Of a stretch of 64,000 nucleotides of DNA, positions 17,080 through 25,716 are shown in pieces (within the stretch, counting starts at the first letter, position 1; each line of letters opens with the position of its first letter). The stretch lies in NCBI GenBank assembly GCA_944326035.1, contig CALVCS010000009.1, positions 122,963-186,962 of the forward strand, written 5' to 3'. A program made the translations under genes and the position numbers. The notes below the pieces were generated by a model. It was not told the origin of the DNA. It saw only the letters and a list, made by a program, of their open reading frames with translations, and ran no database searches. The stretch comes from an uncultured Alistipes sp. (GTDB lineage Bacteria; Bacteroidota; Bacteroidia; Bacteroidales; Rikenellaceae).

Positions 17080-18615
17080 ATGTTGCGTAAAATTCGGCTC
17101 ACACTTGCGATTATCTTTTTTAGCCTGATTACGTTATTGTTCCTCGATTTTACGGGAACCCTACACGCGTGGTTGGGGTGGATGGCGCGCATCCAATTTT
17201 TGCCGGCCGTCTTGGCGGCGAATGTGGGGGTCGTGCTCGGATTGATCGTATTGACTCTGCTGTTCGGTCGTATTTATTGTTCGGTGATCTGTCCGTTGGG
17301 CGTGATGCAGGATATCGTGGCGTGGTTTGGAAAGAAGAGAAAGAAAAATCGTTATTCATTTTCGCCGGCTCGCTCGTGGTTGCGTTACGGGGTGTTGGTG
17401 TTGTTTGTGGGCGCTTTGTTGGCCGGGATCGGTTCATTGGTCGCCTTATTGGCGCCATATAGCGCCTATGGACGGATCGCTCAAAATCTGTTGGCCCCTT
17501 TGTGGGCGCTGGGCAATAATGGTCTGGCCTACCTGGCGGAACGCTTCGATAGTTATGCCTTCTATGAAGCCGAAGTGTGGGTAAGAAGTGTGCCGACGTT
17601 TCTGGTTGCGGGGGTGACGTTTGTGGTTCTGGCGTTCCTGGCCTGGCGGAATGGACGTACCTACTGCAATACGATCTGTCCGGTGGGAACGGTGCTGGGT
17701 TTTTTGGCGCGTTATGCCTGGTTCCGGCCGGAGATCGATCCGCAAAAATGCAATAGCTGTACCTTATGTTCACGTCGCTGCAAGGCGGCTTGTATCGATA
17801 TCGAAGCTCATCGCATCGATTACAGTCGCTGTGTGACCTGTATGGATTGTCTCGATACCTGTCGGCAGGGGGCGATCATCTATCGTCGACGGCGTCGGTC
17901 GCCGCGGGCGATCGGCACACAGAAAACGACACACGCATCGGACCACAGATCGAGTGTTGAAACCCGCCCGTCGGTGGATCGTTTTACGGTCGATCGGGGG
18001 CGTCGTTCGTTCCTGACCGCTCTGGGGTTGTGGCTCGGAAGTTCGGTGGTCAAAGCCCAAGAAAAGAAGGTAGACGGAGGCTTGGCGGTGATTTTGGATA
18101 AGAAAATTCCGGCTCGGGCTACCCCTATCGTTCCCCCTGGATCCCGGAGCCTACACCATTTGACGACCCATTGTACCGGGTGTCAATTGTGTGTGGCGGT
18201 GTGTCCGAATGAGGTGTTACGTCCTTCGAACCGGCGATTTATGCAGCCTGAACTCTCGTATGAGCGGGGGTATTGTCGGCCGGAATGCGTCAAGTGTTCG
18301 GAAGTGTGTCCGACTGGGGCGATTCAGCCGATCACGACGGCGGATAAATCGGCGTTGCAGATCGGCCACGCCGTGTGGGTGAAGGTGAACTGTGTGCCGC
18401 TGACCGATGGCGTGGAGTGCGGAAACTGTGCGCGGCACTGTCCCTCCGGAGCGATCACGATGGTTCCCTCCGATCCGCAACGGAGCGACTCTCCGAAGAT
18501 TCCGATCGTGGACGAAGAACGGTGCTTGGGGTGCGGGGCGTGCGAAAATCTCTGTCCGGCCCGTCCGTTCAGTGCGATCTATGTGGAGGGACATGAGCGA
18601 CATCGGATGATTTAA
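17080..18615 (+). CDS. NapH/NapG-like fused membrane polyferredoxin
   Basis: 511 aa. Residues 1-220 hold four membrane segments and two CxxxCP motifs (CSVICP at 67-72, CNTICP at 196-201), the NapH/NosR-type quinol dehydrogenase core. A cytoplasmic-type pair of [4Fe-4S] motifs follows (CNSCTLCSRRC at 224-234; CVTCMDCLDTC at 251-261). An internal twin-arginine-like signal RRSFLTALG (308-316) with a hydrophobic stretch to ~326 comes next, then four more ferredoxin cysteine groups starting at 365, 399, 447 and 482. The second half therefore looks like NapG joined to NapH. The family moves electrons from quinol to periplasmic reductases. No nap reductase gene is near; the next gene encodes an exported reductase. 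Confidence 0.8.
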   Translation: MLRKIRLTLAIIFFSLITLLFLDFTGTLHAWLGWMARIQFLPAVLAANVGVVLGLIVLTLLFGRIYCSVICPLGVMQDIVAWFGKKRKKNRYSFSPARSWLRYGVLVLFVGALLAGIGSLVALLAPYSAYGRIAQNLLAPLWALGNNGLAYLAERFDSYAFYEAEVWVRSVPTFLVAGVTFVVLAFLAWRNGRTYCNTICPVGTVLGFLARYAWFRPEIDPQKCNSCTLCSRRCKAACIDIEAHRIDYSRCVTCMDCLDTCRQGAIIYRRRRRSPRAIGTQKTTHASDHRSSVETRPSVDRFTVDRGRRSFLTALGLWLGSSVVKAQEKKVDGGLAVILDKKIPARATPIVPPGSRSLHHLTTHCTGCQLCVAVCPNEVLRPSNRRFMQPELSYERGYCRPECVKCSEVCPTGAIQPITTADKSALQIGHAVWVKVNCVPLTDGVECGNCARHCPSGAITMVPSDPQRSDSPKIPIVDEERCLGCGACENLCPARPFSAIYVEGHERHRMI

Positions 18616-18627
18616 AAAGAAAAGGTG

Positions 18628-20019
18628 ATGGATCAAAAAAAGAATCGACACGATCTCTCCCGACGCGATTTTCTGAAAATCGTGGGGATCAGTACGGCAG
18701 CTACGGGTGTGGCCTTGACGGGTTGCGATTCGAGACGGAATGCGGTTTCGGGGGACCGGATGGCACAGACGGAGGTGCCGAAGGATCGCATGACCTATCG
18801 GACCAATCCCAAACAGGGACAACGAGTCTCGTTATTGGGGTATGGTTGTATGCGTTGGCCGACATTACCGGCCCCTGATGGAACGGGGAATGTGATCGAT
18901 CAGCAGGCGGTCAACGAATTGGTTGACTATGCGTTGGATCATGGCGTGACCTACTTCGATACGGCGCCGGTGTACATCCAGGGCTGGTCGGAAAAGTCCA
19001 CGGGGATGGCGCTGAAACGGCATCCGCGCGAGCGATACCAGATCGCGACCAAACTGTCGAATTTTTCCAACCATACGCGGGAAAATTCCATAGCCATGTA
19101 TCGTCAGTCCTTCAAGGATTTACAGGTGGATTATATCGATTACTACCTGTTGCATGCGATTGGAAACGGTGGAATTCAGACGTTTCGGGCCCGTTATGTC
19201 GACAATGGAATGATCGACTTTTTGCGGCAGGAACGGGAGGCAGGACGCATTCGTAACCTGGGATTTTCGTTTCATGGAACCCAGCCGGTGTTCGATGAAG
19301 TGTTGGCGATGCACGATCAGGTACACTGGGATTTTGTCCAGATACAGCTCAACTATGTCGATTGGCGGCACGCCTCTACCGGGAATGTCAATGCCGAGTA
19401 TCTGTATGCCGAACTGGACAAAAGGCAGATTCCGGCGATTGTCATGGAACCGTTGTTGGGCGGACGTTTGTCGAGAGTGCCGGAACATATCGTTACGCGT
19501 TTGAAACACCGTCGTCCCGAACAGAGTGTAGCTTCCTGGGCTTTTCGTTTTGCCGGCTCCTATCCCCGGGTGCTGACGGTCTTGAGCGGGATGACCTATC
19601 TGGAACATCTGCAGGATAATTTACGAACCTATTCTCCCTTGGAACCGTTGACCGAGGAGGAAAAAGAGTTTTTGTTCGAGACGGCCGAGTTGATGATGCA
19701 GTATCCGACCATTCCGTGTAACGATTGTCAATATTGCATGCCGTGTCCGTATGGGATTGATATTCCGGGGATTCTGTTACATTATAACAAGTGCGTCAAT
19801 GAAGGCAATCTGGTGACCTCGTCCCAGGACGAACACTATCGGCAGGCACGTCGAGCTTTCTTGGTGGGGTATGATCGGAGTGTGCCCCGTTTGCGGCAGG
19901 CCAGTCATTGCATCGGATGCCGGCAGTGTGTGATTCACTGTCCGCAAAGTATCGATATCCCGCATGAATTGCATCGGATCGATCATTTTGTCGAACAGCT
20001 CAAACAAGGAACCTTATAA
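18628..20019 (+). CDS. Tat-exported, ferredoxin-containing aldo/keto reductase lipoprotein
   Basis: 463 aa from the ATG at 18628 (a GTG codon one triplet earlier is the alternative), preceded by AAAGAAAAGG. A Tat signal SRRDFLK lies at residues 11-17 and a lipobox-like LTGC places a lipidation Cys at 33. The aldo/keto reductase barrel shows the active-site motifs YFDTAPVY, a Lys in IATKLS and a His in YYLLHAIG. Two C-terminal cysteine clusters (CNDCQYCMPCP and CIGCRQCVIHCP) would bind [4Fe-4S] centres. It probably acts on the periplasmic side of the inner membrane, taking electrons from the polyferredoxin encoded 12 nt upstream. Substrate unknown. Confidence 0.82.
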   Translation: MDQKKNRHDLSRRDFLKIVGISTAATGVALTGCDSRRNAVSGDRMAQTEVPKDRMTYRTNPKQGQRVSLLGYGCMRWPTLPAPDGTGNVIDQQAVNELVDYALDHGVTYFDTAPVYIQGWSEKSTGMALKRHPRERYQIATKLSNFSNHTRENSIAMYRQSFKDLQVDYIDYYLLHAIGNGGIQTFRARYVDNGMIDFLRQEREAGRIRNLGFSFHGTQPVFDEVLAMHDQVHWDFVQIQLNYVDWRHASTGNVNAEYLYAELDKRQIPAIVMEPLLGGRLSRVPEHIVTRLKHRRPEQSVASWAFRFAGSYPRVLTVLSGMTYLEHLQDNLRTYSPLEPLTEEEKEFLFETAELMMQYPTIPCNDCQYCMPCPYGIDIPGILLHYNKCVNEGNLVTSSQDEHYRQARRAFLVGYDRSVPRLRQASHCIGCRQCVIHCPQSIDIPHELHRIDHFVEQLKQGTL

Positions 20020-20021
20020 CC

Positions 20022-20507
20022 ATGGAAGCATTGATAGAACGGCTGCATGCCGGCGGCTACTCCTGTGTGATTGAACAGCGGGGTGAAATCCGTACGTTTA
20101 CTCGTCGGGGGGTGGCCGATCTGTATGAGGTGTACCGGCACCATCCGGAGTGGCTGGCTCAGGCACGGGTGGCCGACAAGGTGATCGGTTGCGGGGCGGC
20201 GGCCTTGCTGGTGCTCGGAAATGTGTCAGAAGTGTATGTGGATGTGATTAGTACCCCGGCTTTGACGTTGCTACGGGAGGCGGGTATTCCGGTTCGCTTC
20301 GAACGGGAGGTGCCCCATATCGAAAATCGAACCAAGAGTGGATGGTGTCCGTTGGAGACGGCTTGTGATGGGTTGCGCTCGGCGTCCGAGATGTATCCGG
20401 TGATTCAGCAGTTTATGGCCCGGCAGAACGGGGCGTCCGCTTCTGTGGCTTCTGCTGCTCCTTCTACACCTGCTGACTCGAAGGGCCTGGAGAAGGGGCT
20501 GAAGTAG
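20022..20507 (+). CDS. DUF1893 family protein
   Basis: 161 aa, directly (2 nt) after the aldo/keto reductase gene. The core matches the DUF1893 layout: YSCVIEQRGEIRTFTRRGVADLY near the N-terminus, then VADKVIGCGAAALLVLGNVSEVYVDVIS with a Cys in GCGAA, then a region ending KSGWCPLETAC. Two conserved-looking Cys near residue 107-113 could bind a cofactor. The last ~25 residues are low-complexity Ala/Ser/Pro. No signal peptide, so cytoplasmic. Family function is unknown to me; co-transcription suggests a role with the redox pair upstream. Confidence 0.75.
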   Translation: MEALIERLHAGGYSCVIEQRGEIRTFTRRGVADLYEVYRHHPEWLAQARVADKVIGCGAAALLVLGNVSEVYVDVISTPALTLLREAGIPVRFEREVPHIENRTKSGWCPLETACDGLRSASEMYPVIQQFMARQNGASASVASAAPSTPADSKGLEKGLK

Positions 20508-20610
20508 GGTCAGGAAAAGAGCTTGGAGGTGAGCCTGAAGTAGGATCTGAAGGGTCATGCCGCAGTAACGGGTTCCTAACCTTGTCGTTTAATTTCAATT
20601 CAGATACGTT

Positions 20611-21123
20611 ATGCAAACAGATGCTGTGAAACTCTACACCTTCGCGTATAAAGAGGGAAAAACTTATTGGGTCGCACTGCTTTTTGTGCTGGGCAACGTG
20701 CTCTTCCCGCAACTTTGCCACCTGTTTAACCTGGGCGGACCGACCTGGTTGCCTATCTATTTCTTTACCTTGATCGGGGCCTATAAATATGGCTGGCAGG
20801 TCGGGTTGTTGACGGCGGTGGTTTCGCCGCTGTGCAATTCGGCGCTCTTTGGCATGCCGGCGGTCGCTGTCTTGCCTGTGATCATGGGAAAATCGGTATT
20901 ATTGGCCCTGGCGGCTGGGTTTACGGCCCGTCATTATCGGAAAGTGTCATTGGGCTTGATCGGTGCGGTTGTTTTGGCCTATCAGGGTGTCGGAACGTTA
21001 GGCGAATGGGCGTGGACCGGCAGCCTTTCCACCGCGTTGCAGGATGTACGCATCGGTCTGCCCGGTATGTTCTTGCAATGGATCGGTGGGTGGGCCGTGA
21101 TTCGATACGCAATCCGGCGGTAA
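20611..21123 (+). CDS. ECF transporter S-component-like membrane protein
   Basis: 170 aa with about five to six hydrophobic segments and no signal peptide. The pattern (WVALLFVLGNVLFPQLCHL; FFTLIGAYKYGWQVGLLTAVVSPL; LPVIMGKSVLLALAAGF) is that of small vitamin- or metal-binding S-components of energy-coupling-factor transporters. No EcfA or EcfT gene is nearby, so it would share a housekeeping energising module. It is probably in the same transcript as the polyferredoxin, reductase and DUF1893 genes, 103 nt apart, suggesting that the operon's substrate or cofactor is imported. Ligand not predictable. Confidence 0.65.
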   Translation: MQTDAVKLYTFAYKEGKTYWVALLFVLGNVLFPQLCHLFNLGGPTWLPIYFFTLIGAYKYGWQVGLLTAVVSPLCNSALFGMPAVAVLPVIMGKSVLLALAAGFTARHYRKVSLGLIGAVVLAYQGVGTLGEWAWTGSLSTALQDVRIGLPGMFLQWIGGWAVIRYAIRR

Positions 21124-21170
21124 GTCCGAAATTCAACGGGGTATTCTCTCCTTTCCCCATCCCTTGCAAA

Positions 21171-21212
21171 AAAAGAGCCAGAGCGCGAAGATAGTCGCTC
21201 TCTGGCTCTTTT
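21171..21212. terminator. Bidirectional terminator between convergent operons
   Basis: AAAAGAGCCAGAG (from 21171) pairs with CTCTGGCTCTTTT (to 21212); A-run on the left and T-run on the right allow it to serve both the plus-strand gene ending at 21123 and the minus-strand gene ending at 21241. Confidence 0.9.
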
Positions 21213-21240
21213 CTGCAGATGAAGAGGGGCAATTGTACGG

Positions 21241-22560
21241 TTACTGTAATTTGCCGGTAGCCCTCAGGTACTCCGTTTCGTAGATTTTATATTGCGTTTG
21301 CGCTTCGATCAGGTTGCTTTCGGCTTGCTGCCATTGCGACTGGGCTTCCAACAGATCGGTGAGCGGAGCCATGGCCGCTGCATATCGGTTCTGCATGACC
21401 CGCAGATTCTCCTGCGCCTGTTTGCGTCCGACTTCAGCGGTTTGAATGAGGGTGTATCCGTCTTGTACATGCTGGATGGCCTGTTGAACCTCCAGCGAGA
21501 GCAGCCGGGTATTTTTCTCGAGCTCGAGTTCGGCGTATTGCAATTCGTAACGGGCTTTTCGTACTTTTTTACGGCCTTCGCCCCAATGGAAAATCGGAAT
21601 CTTGACGGCCAACATGGCTACCCCGAAACCATCGCGAAACTCCTGTGTATAGGGAATCATCATGCCGTTACCGGCATCGATCAGGCTGTTGAGTTTCAGG
21701 TTGCCGTAATAGGTGTATCCGGCCGACAAACCAATGGTGGGTAACAGATCGGCTTTGGTTTGCAGGATCTGTTGTTCGCGAGCGGCGATCTGTTTGTGGA
21801 GCAGATGGAGTTCGGGACGTGCTTCGATCTCGGGACTTAAGGCTCGGGGCGGGGAGAGGGTCCACGTGGTATCCGTCGCTTCGATCGCGGTGTTGGCTTC
21901 CGCGCCGATGATGCGGCACAGCGACATGCGACACAGATCGGATCCGTTGCGTACTTTCTGCAGTTGATAACGAATGTCGCTGCGTTTGGTTTCGATACGT
22001 AGCAGGTCGTTCTCGATGGCCATGCCGGCCGTAAGAGCGGCGGAGGTTTGTTGGTACAAGGTGTCCATCAACTGGCTATAGGTCTCCAACATGCGGACTT
22101 TGCGTTGCACCGCCAGGTAGCTCCAATAGGCGTTGTCGGCTTCGACCAGTACATCCATGCGGGTCATCCGTTGTTGTTCTTCGGCGCTCTCTTTGCCGAT
22201 GCGGGCCAGCCGATTCCCCGAAGCGATCTTCCCACCGGTATAGATCGGTTGCGTGAGATTGATGCCGGCCATGTAGGTGCCCCGCAGGCGCATCTCCATG
22301 CCCATCATGTCGATGTCGGGGTAGAGGTAAGCACCGGTGGCCGAGCCTTCGATTTTCGGCAGGTAGGCATTGGCGGCTATTTTTTGGTCGAGAACGGCTT
22401 GATTCAGTTGCAGATCGGCTTGTTTGAGGGCTTCGCTATGGGAGAGCGCCATTTCGCGGCATTGAAGAAGGGAAAGTTGCAGTCGCGATTGAGCCCTCAG
22501 CGTGGCGGTCGATAGGCAGACGGCCCAGCCGATTAAAAATAGACGAAGGAGATTCTTCAT
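21241..22560 (-). CDS. TolC-family outer-membrane efflux protein
   Basis: 439 aa. A signal peptide is visible (MKNLLRLFLIGWAVCLSTA, cleaved near LRAQS). Two OEP repeats of coiled-coil helices follow, with repeat signatures such as SHSEALKQADLQLNQAVLDQKIAANAY split across halves and RYAAAMAPLTDLLEAQSQWQQAE near the C-terminus. It forms the outer-membrane exit duct for the RND pump encoded 9 nt upstream in the same operon. Substrate is unknown. Confidence 0.92.
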   Translation of the reverse strand: MKNLLRLFLIGWAVCLSTATLRAQSRLQLSLLQCREMALSHSEALKQADLQLNQAVLDQKIAANAYLPKIEGSATGAYLYPDIDMMGMEMRLRGTYMAGINLTQPIYTGGKIASGNRLARIGKESAEEQQRMTRMDVLVEADNAYWSYLAVQRKVRMLETYSQLMDTLYQQTSAALTAGMAIENDLLRIETKRSDIRYQLQKVRNGSDLCRMSLCRIIGAEANTAIEATDTTWTLSPPRALSPEIEARPELHLLHKQIAAREQQILQTKADLLPTIGLSAGYTYYGNLKLNSLIDAGNGMMIPYTQEFRDGFGVAMLAVKIPIFHWGEGRKKVRKARYELQYAELELEKNTRLLSLEVQQAIQHVQDGYTLIQTAEVGRKQAQENLRVMQNRYAAAMAPLTDLLEAQSQWQQAESNLIEAQTQYKIYETEYLRATGKLQ

Positions 22561-22569
22561 TTCAGTTTG

Positions 22570-25500
22570 TTAAGCGTTTGCAGGTTTGTTGATCCGGAAA
22601 AAGGCGGCATAGAAGAGCGGCAGCAGAACGAGTGTGATGATCGTTCCGACGGTCAGACCGCCCATAATGGTAATGGCCATCGAACTGTACATCGGGTCGG
22701 TGAGCAGCGGAATCATCCCGACGATGGTCGTCAGCGATGCCATCAAGACCGGACGGACACGGGAGACGGTGGCTTCGATGACGGCCGTATAAGGGAGAAC
22801 TTTGTCTTCGGTCTGCAGACGATTGATTTCGTCGACCAGCACAATGGCGTTTTTGACCATCATGCCGATGAGTCCCATCATCCCGATAATGGCCATGAAG
22901 GTCAGCGGTTGCCCACTCAGCAATAACACCGGAGCGATACCGCAGAAAACGAACGGAATGCAGAGCAGGATGAGGATCACTTTGCGCCAACTGTTGAACA
23001 GCAGCAGAAGAATGGCCAGAATGAGGAAAATCGTGATCGGGACGAATTTCATCAAGTTCCCGATGGCCTCTTTTTGTACCTCTCCTTCGCCGACCCAGCG
23101 CAGGTGGTAACCGGGTGGCAGGGGAATGGCTTCGATTTCCGATTGGATCGAGGAGAGCACTTTGGCGGGGGTGGCATCGGTGCGGTCGGGATTCGGGTCG
23201 CATTCGGCTTCGATGACCCGTCGGCCGTTGAGTCGCAGGACGACGTCTTCGTCCCACGCCAGTCGAATATCATGGGTGACATTGCTCAGCGGGGTGGCCC
23301 GGAAGAGCTTATCCTGCAACTGACTCATGCTTTCGCCACCGGTTAGGGCCTGTTGTAGCTCTTCGTTCGAGAGATGCATGTTCAGCATGCTCCAGACGGG
23401 AATATCTTCAAGATGCCGGATCGGCCGTCCATCCTCCTGGCACACTTTCAGTTGAAGGGGAATCAGCCGCTCCTGGTCATTGATGACTCCGATGGGCATT
23501 CCTTCGGTGGCGGCCAGCAGGGCGTTGGCGATGTCGCTGCGTCCAATGCCGGAGCGTAAGGCATCGGCTTGATCATATTCAGCCACCAGTTTTTTGCCGG
23601 TAGGTTTCCAGTTGTTTTGGACGGAATAGGGGTCCACATAGGGGCAATTCCGCATGATGGCTTCGGCCTGTGCGCTCAACTCCCGCAGAATGGCGGGATC
23701 GGGCCCCGAAAACTCTACTTCGACGGTGTGCGAGGTGGAGATCGAGAAGTTATATTTTCGGATACGGATATAGGCTTCAGGGAACGCTTCGCGCAGTTGT
23801 TTCCGCAGCCGGGGAATCACTTGTTGTACGGTCCGATAGTCGGGGCAGTCGACGATCAACTCCCCGTAACAGTCCCCTCCGGAGGTCATGGGGCGTACCA
23901 GACAATAGTGGGCCGGGGCACTGCCCTGACTCATGGCTACCCGTTCGACGTGGGGATTTTGGGCGACCAGATCGCTCATCGCCAACATACGGTCACGGAC
24001 GGTGTCGGCATTGGCCGCCGAAGGGAAGAAGCATTCGACCACAAATTGTTTGTAATCGAAATCGGGAAAGAAGAGGTTCTTCACGCGGGTCATTCCGAAC
24101 AGCGAGAGCAGAAGCAGGGTGAAAGCGGTGAGGATCGTCAGACGTTTATAGGCGATCAGGCGAGCGATGGTCCGTCGGATGAACCGGTGGATCGGGGAGT
24201 TCATGACGGGGGTTGTAGCGTCGGCGGGTTGTTTTTCTCGGGTGGGCAACCAGGATTTGGCGCAGACCGGCACCTGAATCAGGGCCAATACCCAACTGGC
24301 CAGCAGGCTGACACACAACACCAGAAACAGGTCTCGAGCATATTCTCCCGAGGTGTCGGGCGAGAGGTAGACGCACAGGAAGGTCGAAGCGGCGATGATC
24401 GTCGCGCCGAGCAGCGGAAGAGCGGTATTTCGGCCGATGCGATAGAGGTAGGTGTTGGGGCCCAGTCCGCGTTTTTTGTCGATCAGAATGCCGTCCATGA
24501 TGACGACGGCATTGTCGACCAGCATCCCCATGGCGACAATAAAGGCACCCAGCGAGATACGTTGCAGGGTCGTTCCGCCCATCAGCAGGATGGGGAACGA
24601 TACGGCGACCGTGAGAATGAGGCCGAATCCGATAATCAGACCGCTGCGCAGTCCCATGGTGAAGATCAGGACCAGAATGACGATGGCAACCGATTCGACC
24701 AGATTCCACATAAAGGAGGAGATCGCTTCATTCACCTTGTCGGGTTGAAAGAAGATCTTGTCGGTGGAGAATCCGGCCGGGAGGGATTGCATCGCTTCGG
24801 CCAGTCGTGCATCGACCGCTTGGCCGACATCGGGCACGATGGCAGACGATTCCAGGGCGATGCAGATGGCCAGGGCCGGTTTCCCGCTGACGAAAAATCC
24901 GTTGCGTTGCGGGGTCGAGAAGGTCCGTTCCACGCGGGCGATATCGCCGATTCGTAACGTTTTCCCGTCTAACGTTTGAATCTCCAGGTTGAGGATATCG
25001 GCTTCATCGTGCACGGCGCCATCGACATATACGGCGATGCGTTCCTGGTCGTCGGGGTATTTCCCGGCGTTGACCGTTTGGCCGGCACCCTGCAGGGCGG
25101 AGATGATTTGGGTCGGAATGACGCCGTTGCGGGCGATCTGGTCTTTGGAGAGGGTAATTTGAATCACTTCGTCCCGGTTGCCGACGATATTGATTCGTTT
25201 GACCCCTTTTACGTCGAGCAGTTCGCGCCGCAGGTATTTGGCGTATTTATACATCTCGGGGTAGTCGTATCCGTCGGCGGTCAGGGCATAGAAAATGCCG
25301 TAGACATCCATCATGTCGTCGATGACGATCGGCTGGTAACAGCCCTGGGGCAGACGGATCGAGGCATCGTTGACTTTACGGCGCAGCAGGTCGAAATGTT
25401 GTTCCAGATCGCGATTCAGAACGGTCATCTGGAATTCGACGGTGAACATCGCCGTACTGTTCTGGCACTCGGTTTTGACCTTTTTGACGTTGGGAAGCGC

Positions 25501-25716
25501 TCGCAATTCGTCCTCCATCAGTTGGGCGACTTTCAGCTCCATTTCGTGGGCGCTGGCGCCGGGCCAGGAGACCACGACCATGGCTTGTTTAGCAGAGACG
25601 GCCGGATCTTCCAGTTTGGGCATCTGCAAAAACGACAGGATGCCGGCGATCAGAATCGCAACCATGAGCGACCAAAACAGAATGGGTCGCTGCATAAAGA
25701 ATCGAGTCAGTTTCAT
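22570..25716 (-). CDS. RND-family inner-membrane efflux transporter (AcrB/HAE-like)
   Basis: 1048 aa, typical for HAE-RND pumps. The start ATG at 25716 shares a TGATG with the adaptor gene stop; a GTG one codon earlier is possible. Motifs include the N-terminal RPILFWSLMVAILIAGILSF helix, GMLVDNAVVIMDGI in TM4, the C-terminal counterpart MMGLIGMMVKNAIVLVDEIN, and a porter domain with the PGAS motif. The classic acidic pair of proton-relay TM4 is represented by the Asp in GMLVDNAVV. It exports hydrophobic compounds using proton motive force with the adjacent adaptor and TolC-like proteins. Confidence 0.93.
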   Translation of the reverse strand: MKLTRFFMQRPILFWSLMVAILIAGILSFLQMPKLEDPAVSAKQAMVVVSWPGASAHEMELKVAQLMEDELRALPNVKKVKTECQNSTAMFTVEFQMTVLNRDLEQHFDLLRRKVNDASIRLPQGCYQPIVIDDMMDVYGIFYALTADGYDYPEMYKYAKYLRRELLDVKGVKRINIVGNRDEVIQITLSKDQIARNGVIPTQIISALQGAGQTVNAGKYPDDQERIAVYVDGAVHDEADILNLEIQTLDGKTLRIGDIARVERTFSTPQRNGFFVSGKPALAICIALESSAIVPDVGQAVDARLAEAMQSLPAGFSTDKIFFQPDKVNEAISSFMWNLVESVAIVILVLIFTMGLRSGLIIGFGLILTVAVSFPILLMGGTTLQRISLGAFIVAMGMLVDNAVVIMDGILIDKKRGLGPNTYLYRIGRNTALPLLGATIIAASTFLCVYLSPDTSGEYARDLFLVLCVSLLASWVLALIQVPVCAKSWLPTREKQPADATTPVMNSPIHRFIRRTIARLIAYKRLTILTAFTLLLLSLFGMTRVKNLFFPDFDYKQFVVECFFPSAANADTVRDRMLAMSDLVAQNPHVERVAMSQGSAPAHYCLVRPMTSGGDCYGELIVDCPDYRTVQQVIPRLRKQLREAFPEAYIRIRKYNFSISTSHTVEVEFSGPDPAILRELSAQAEAIMRNCPYVDPYSVQNNWKPTGKKLVAEYDQADALRSGIGRSDIANALLAATEGMPIGVINDQERLIPLQLKVCQEDGRPIRHLEDIPVWSMLNMHLSNEELQQALTGGESMSQLQDKLFRATPLSNVTHDIRLAWDEDVVLRLNGRRVIEAECDPNPDRTDATPAKVLSSIQSEIEAIPLPPGYHLRWVGEGEVQKEAIGNLMKFVPITIFLILAILLLLFNSWRKVILILLCIPFVFCGIAPVLLLSGQPLTFMAIIGMMGLIGMMVKNAIVLVDEINRLQTEDKVLPYTAVIEATVSRVRPVLMASLTTIVGMIPLLTDPMYSSMAITIMGGLTVGTIITLVLLPLFYAAFFRINKPANA

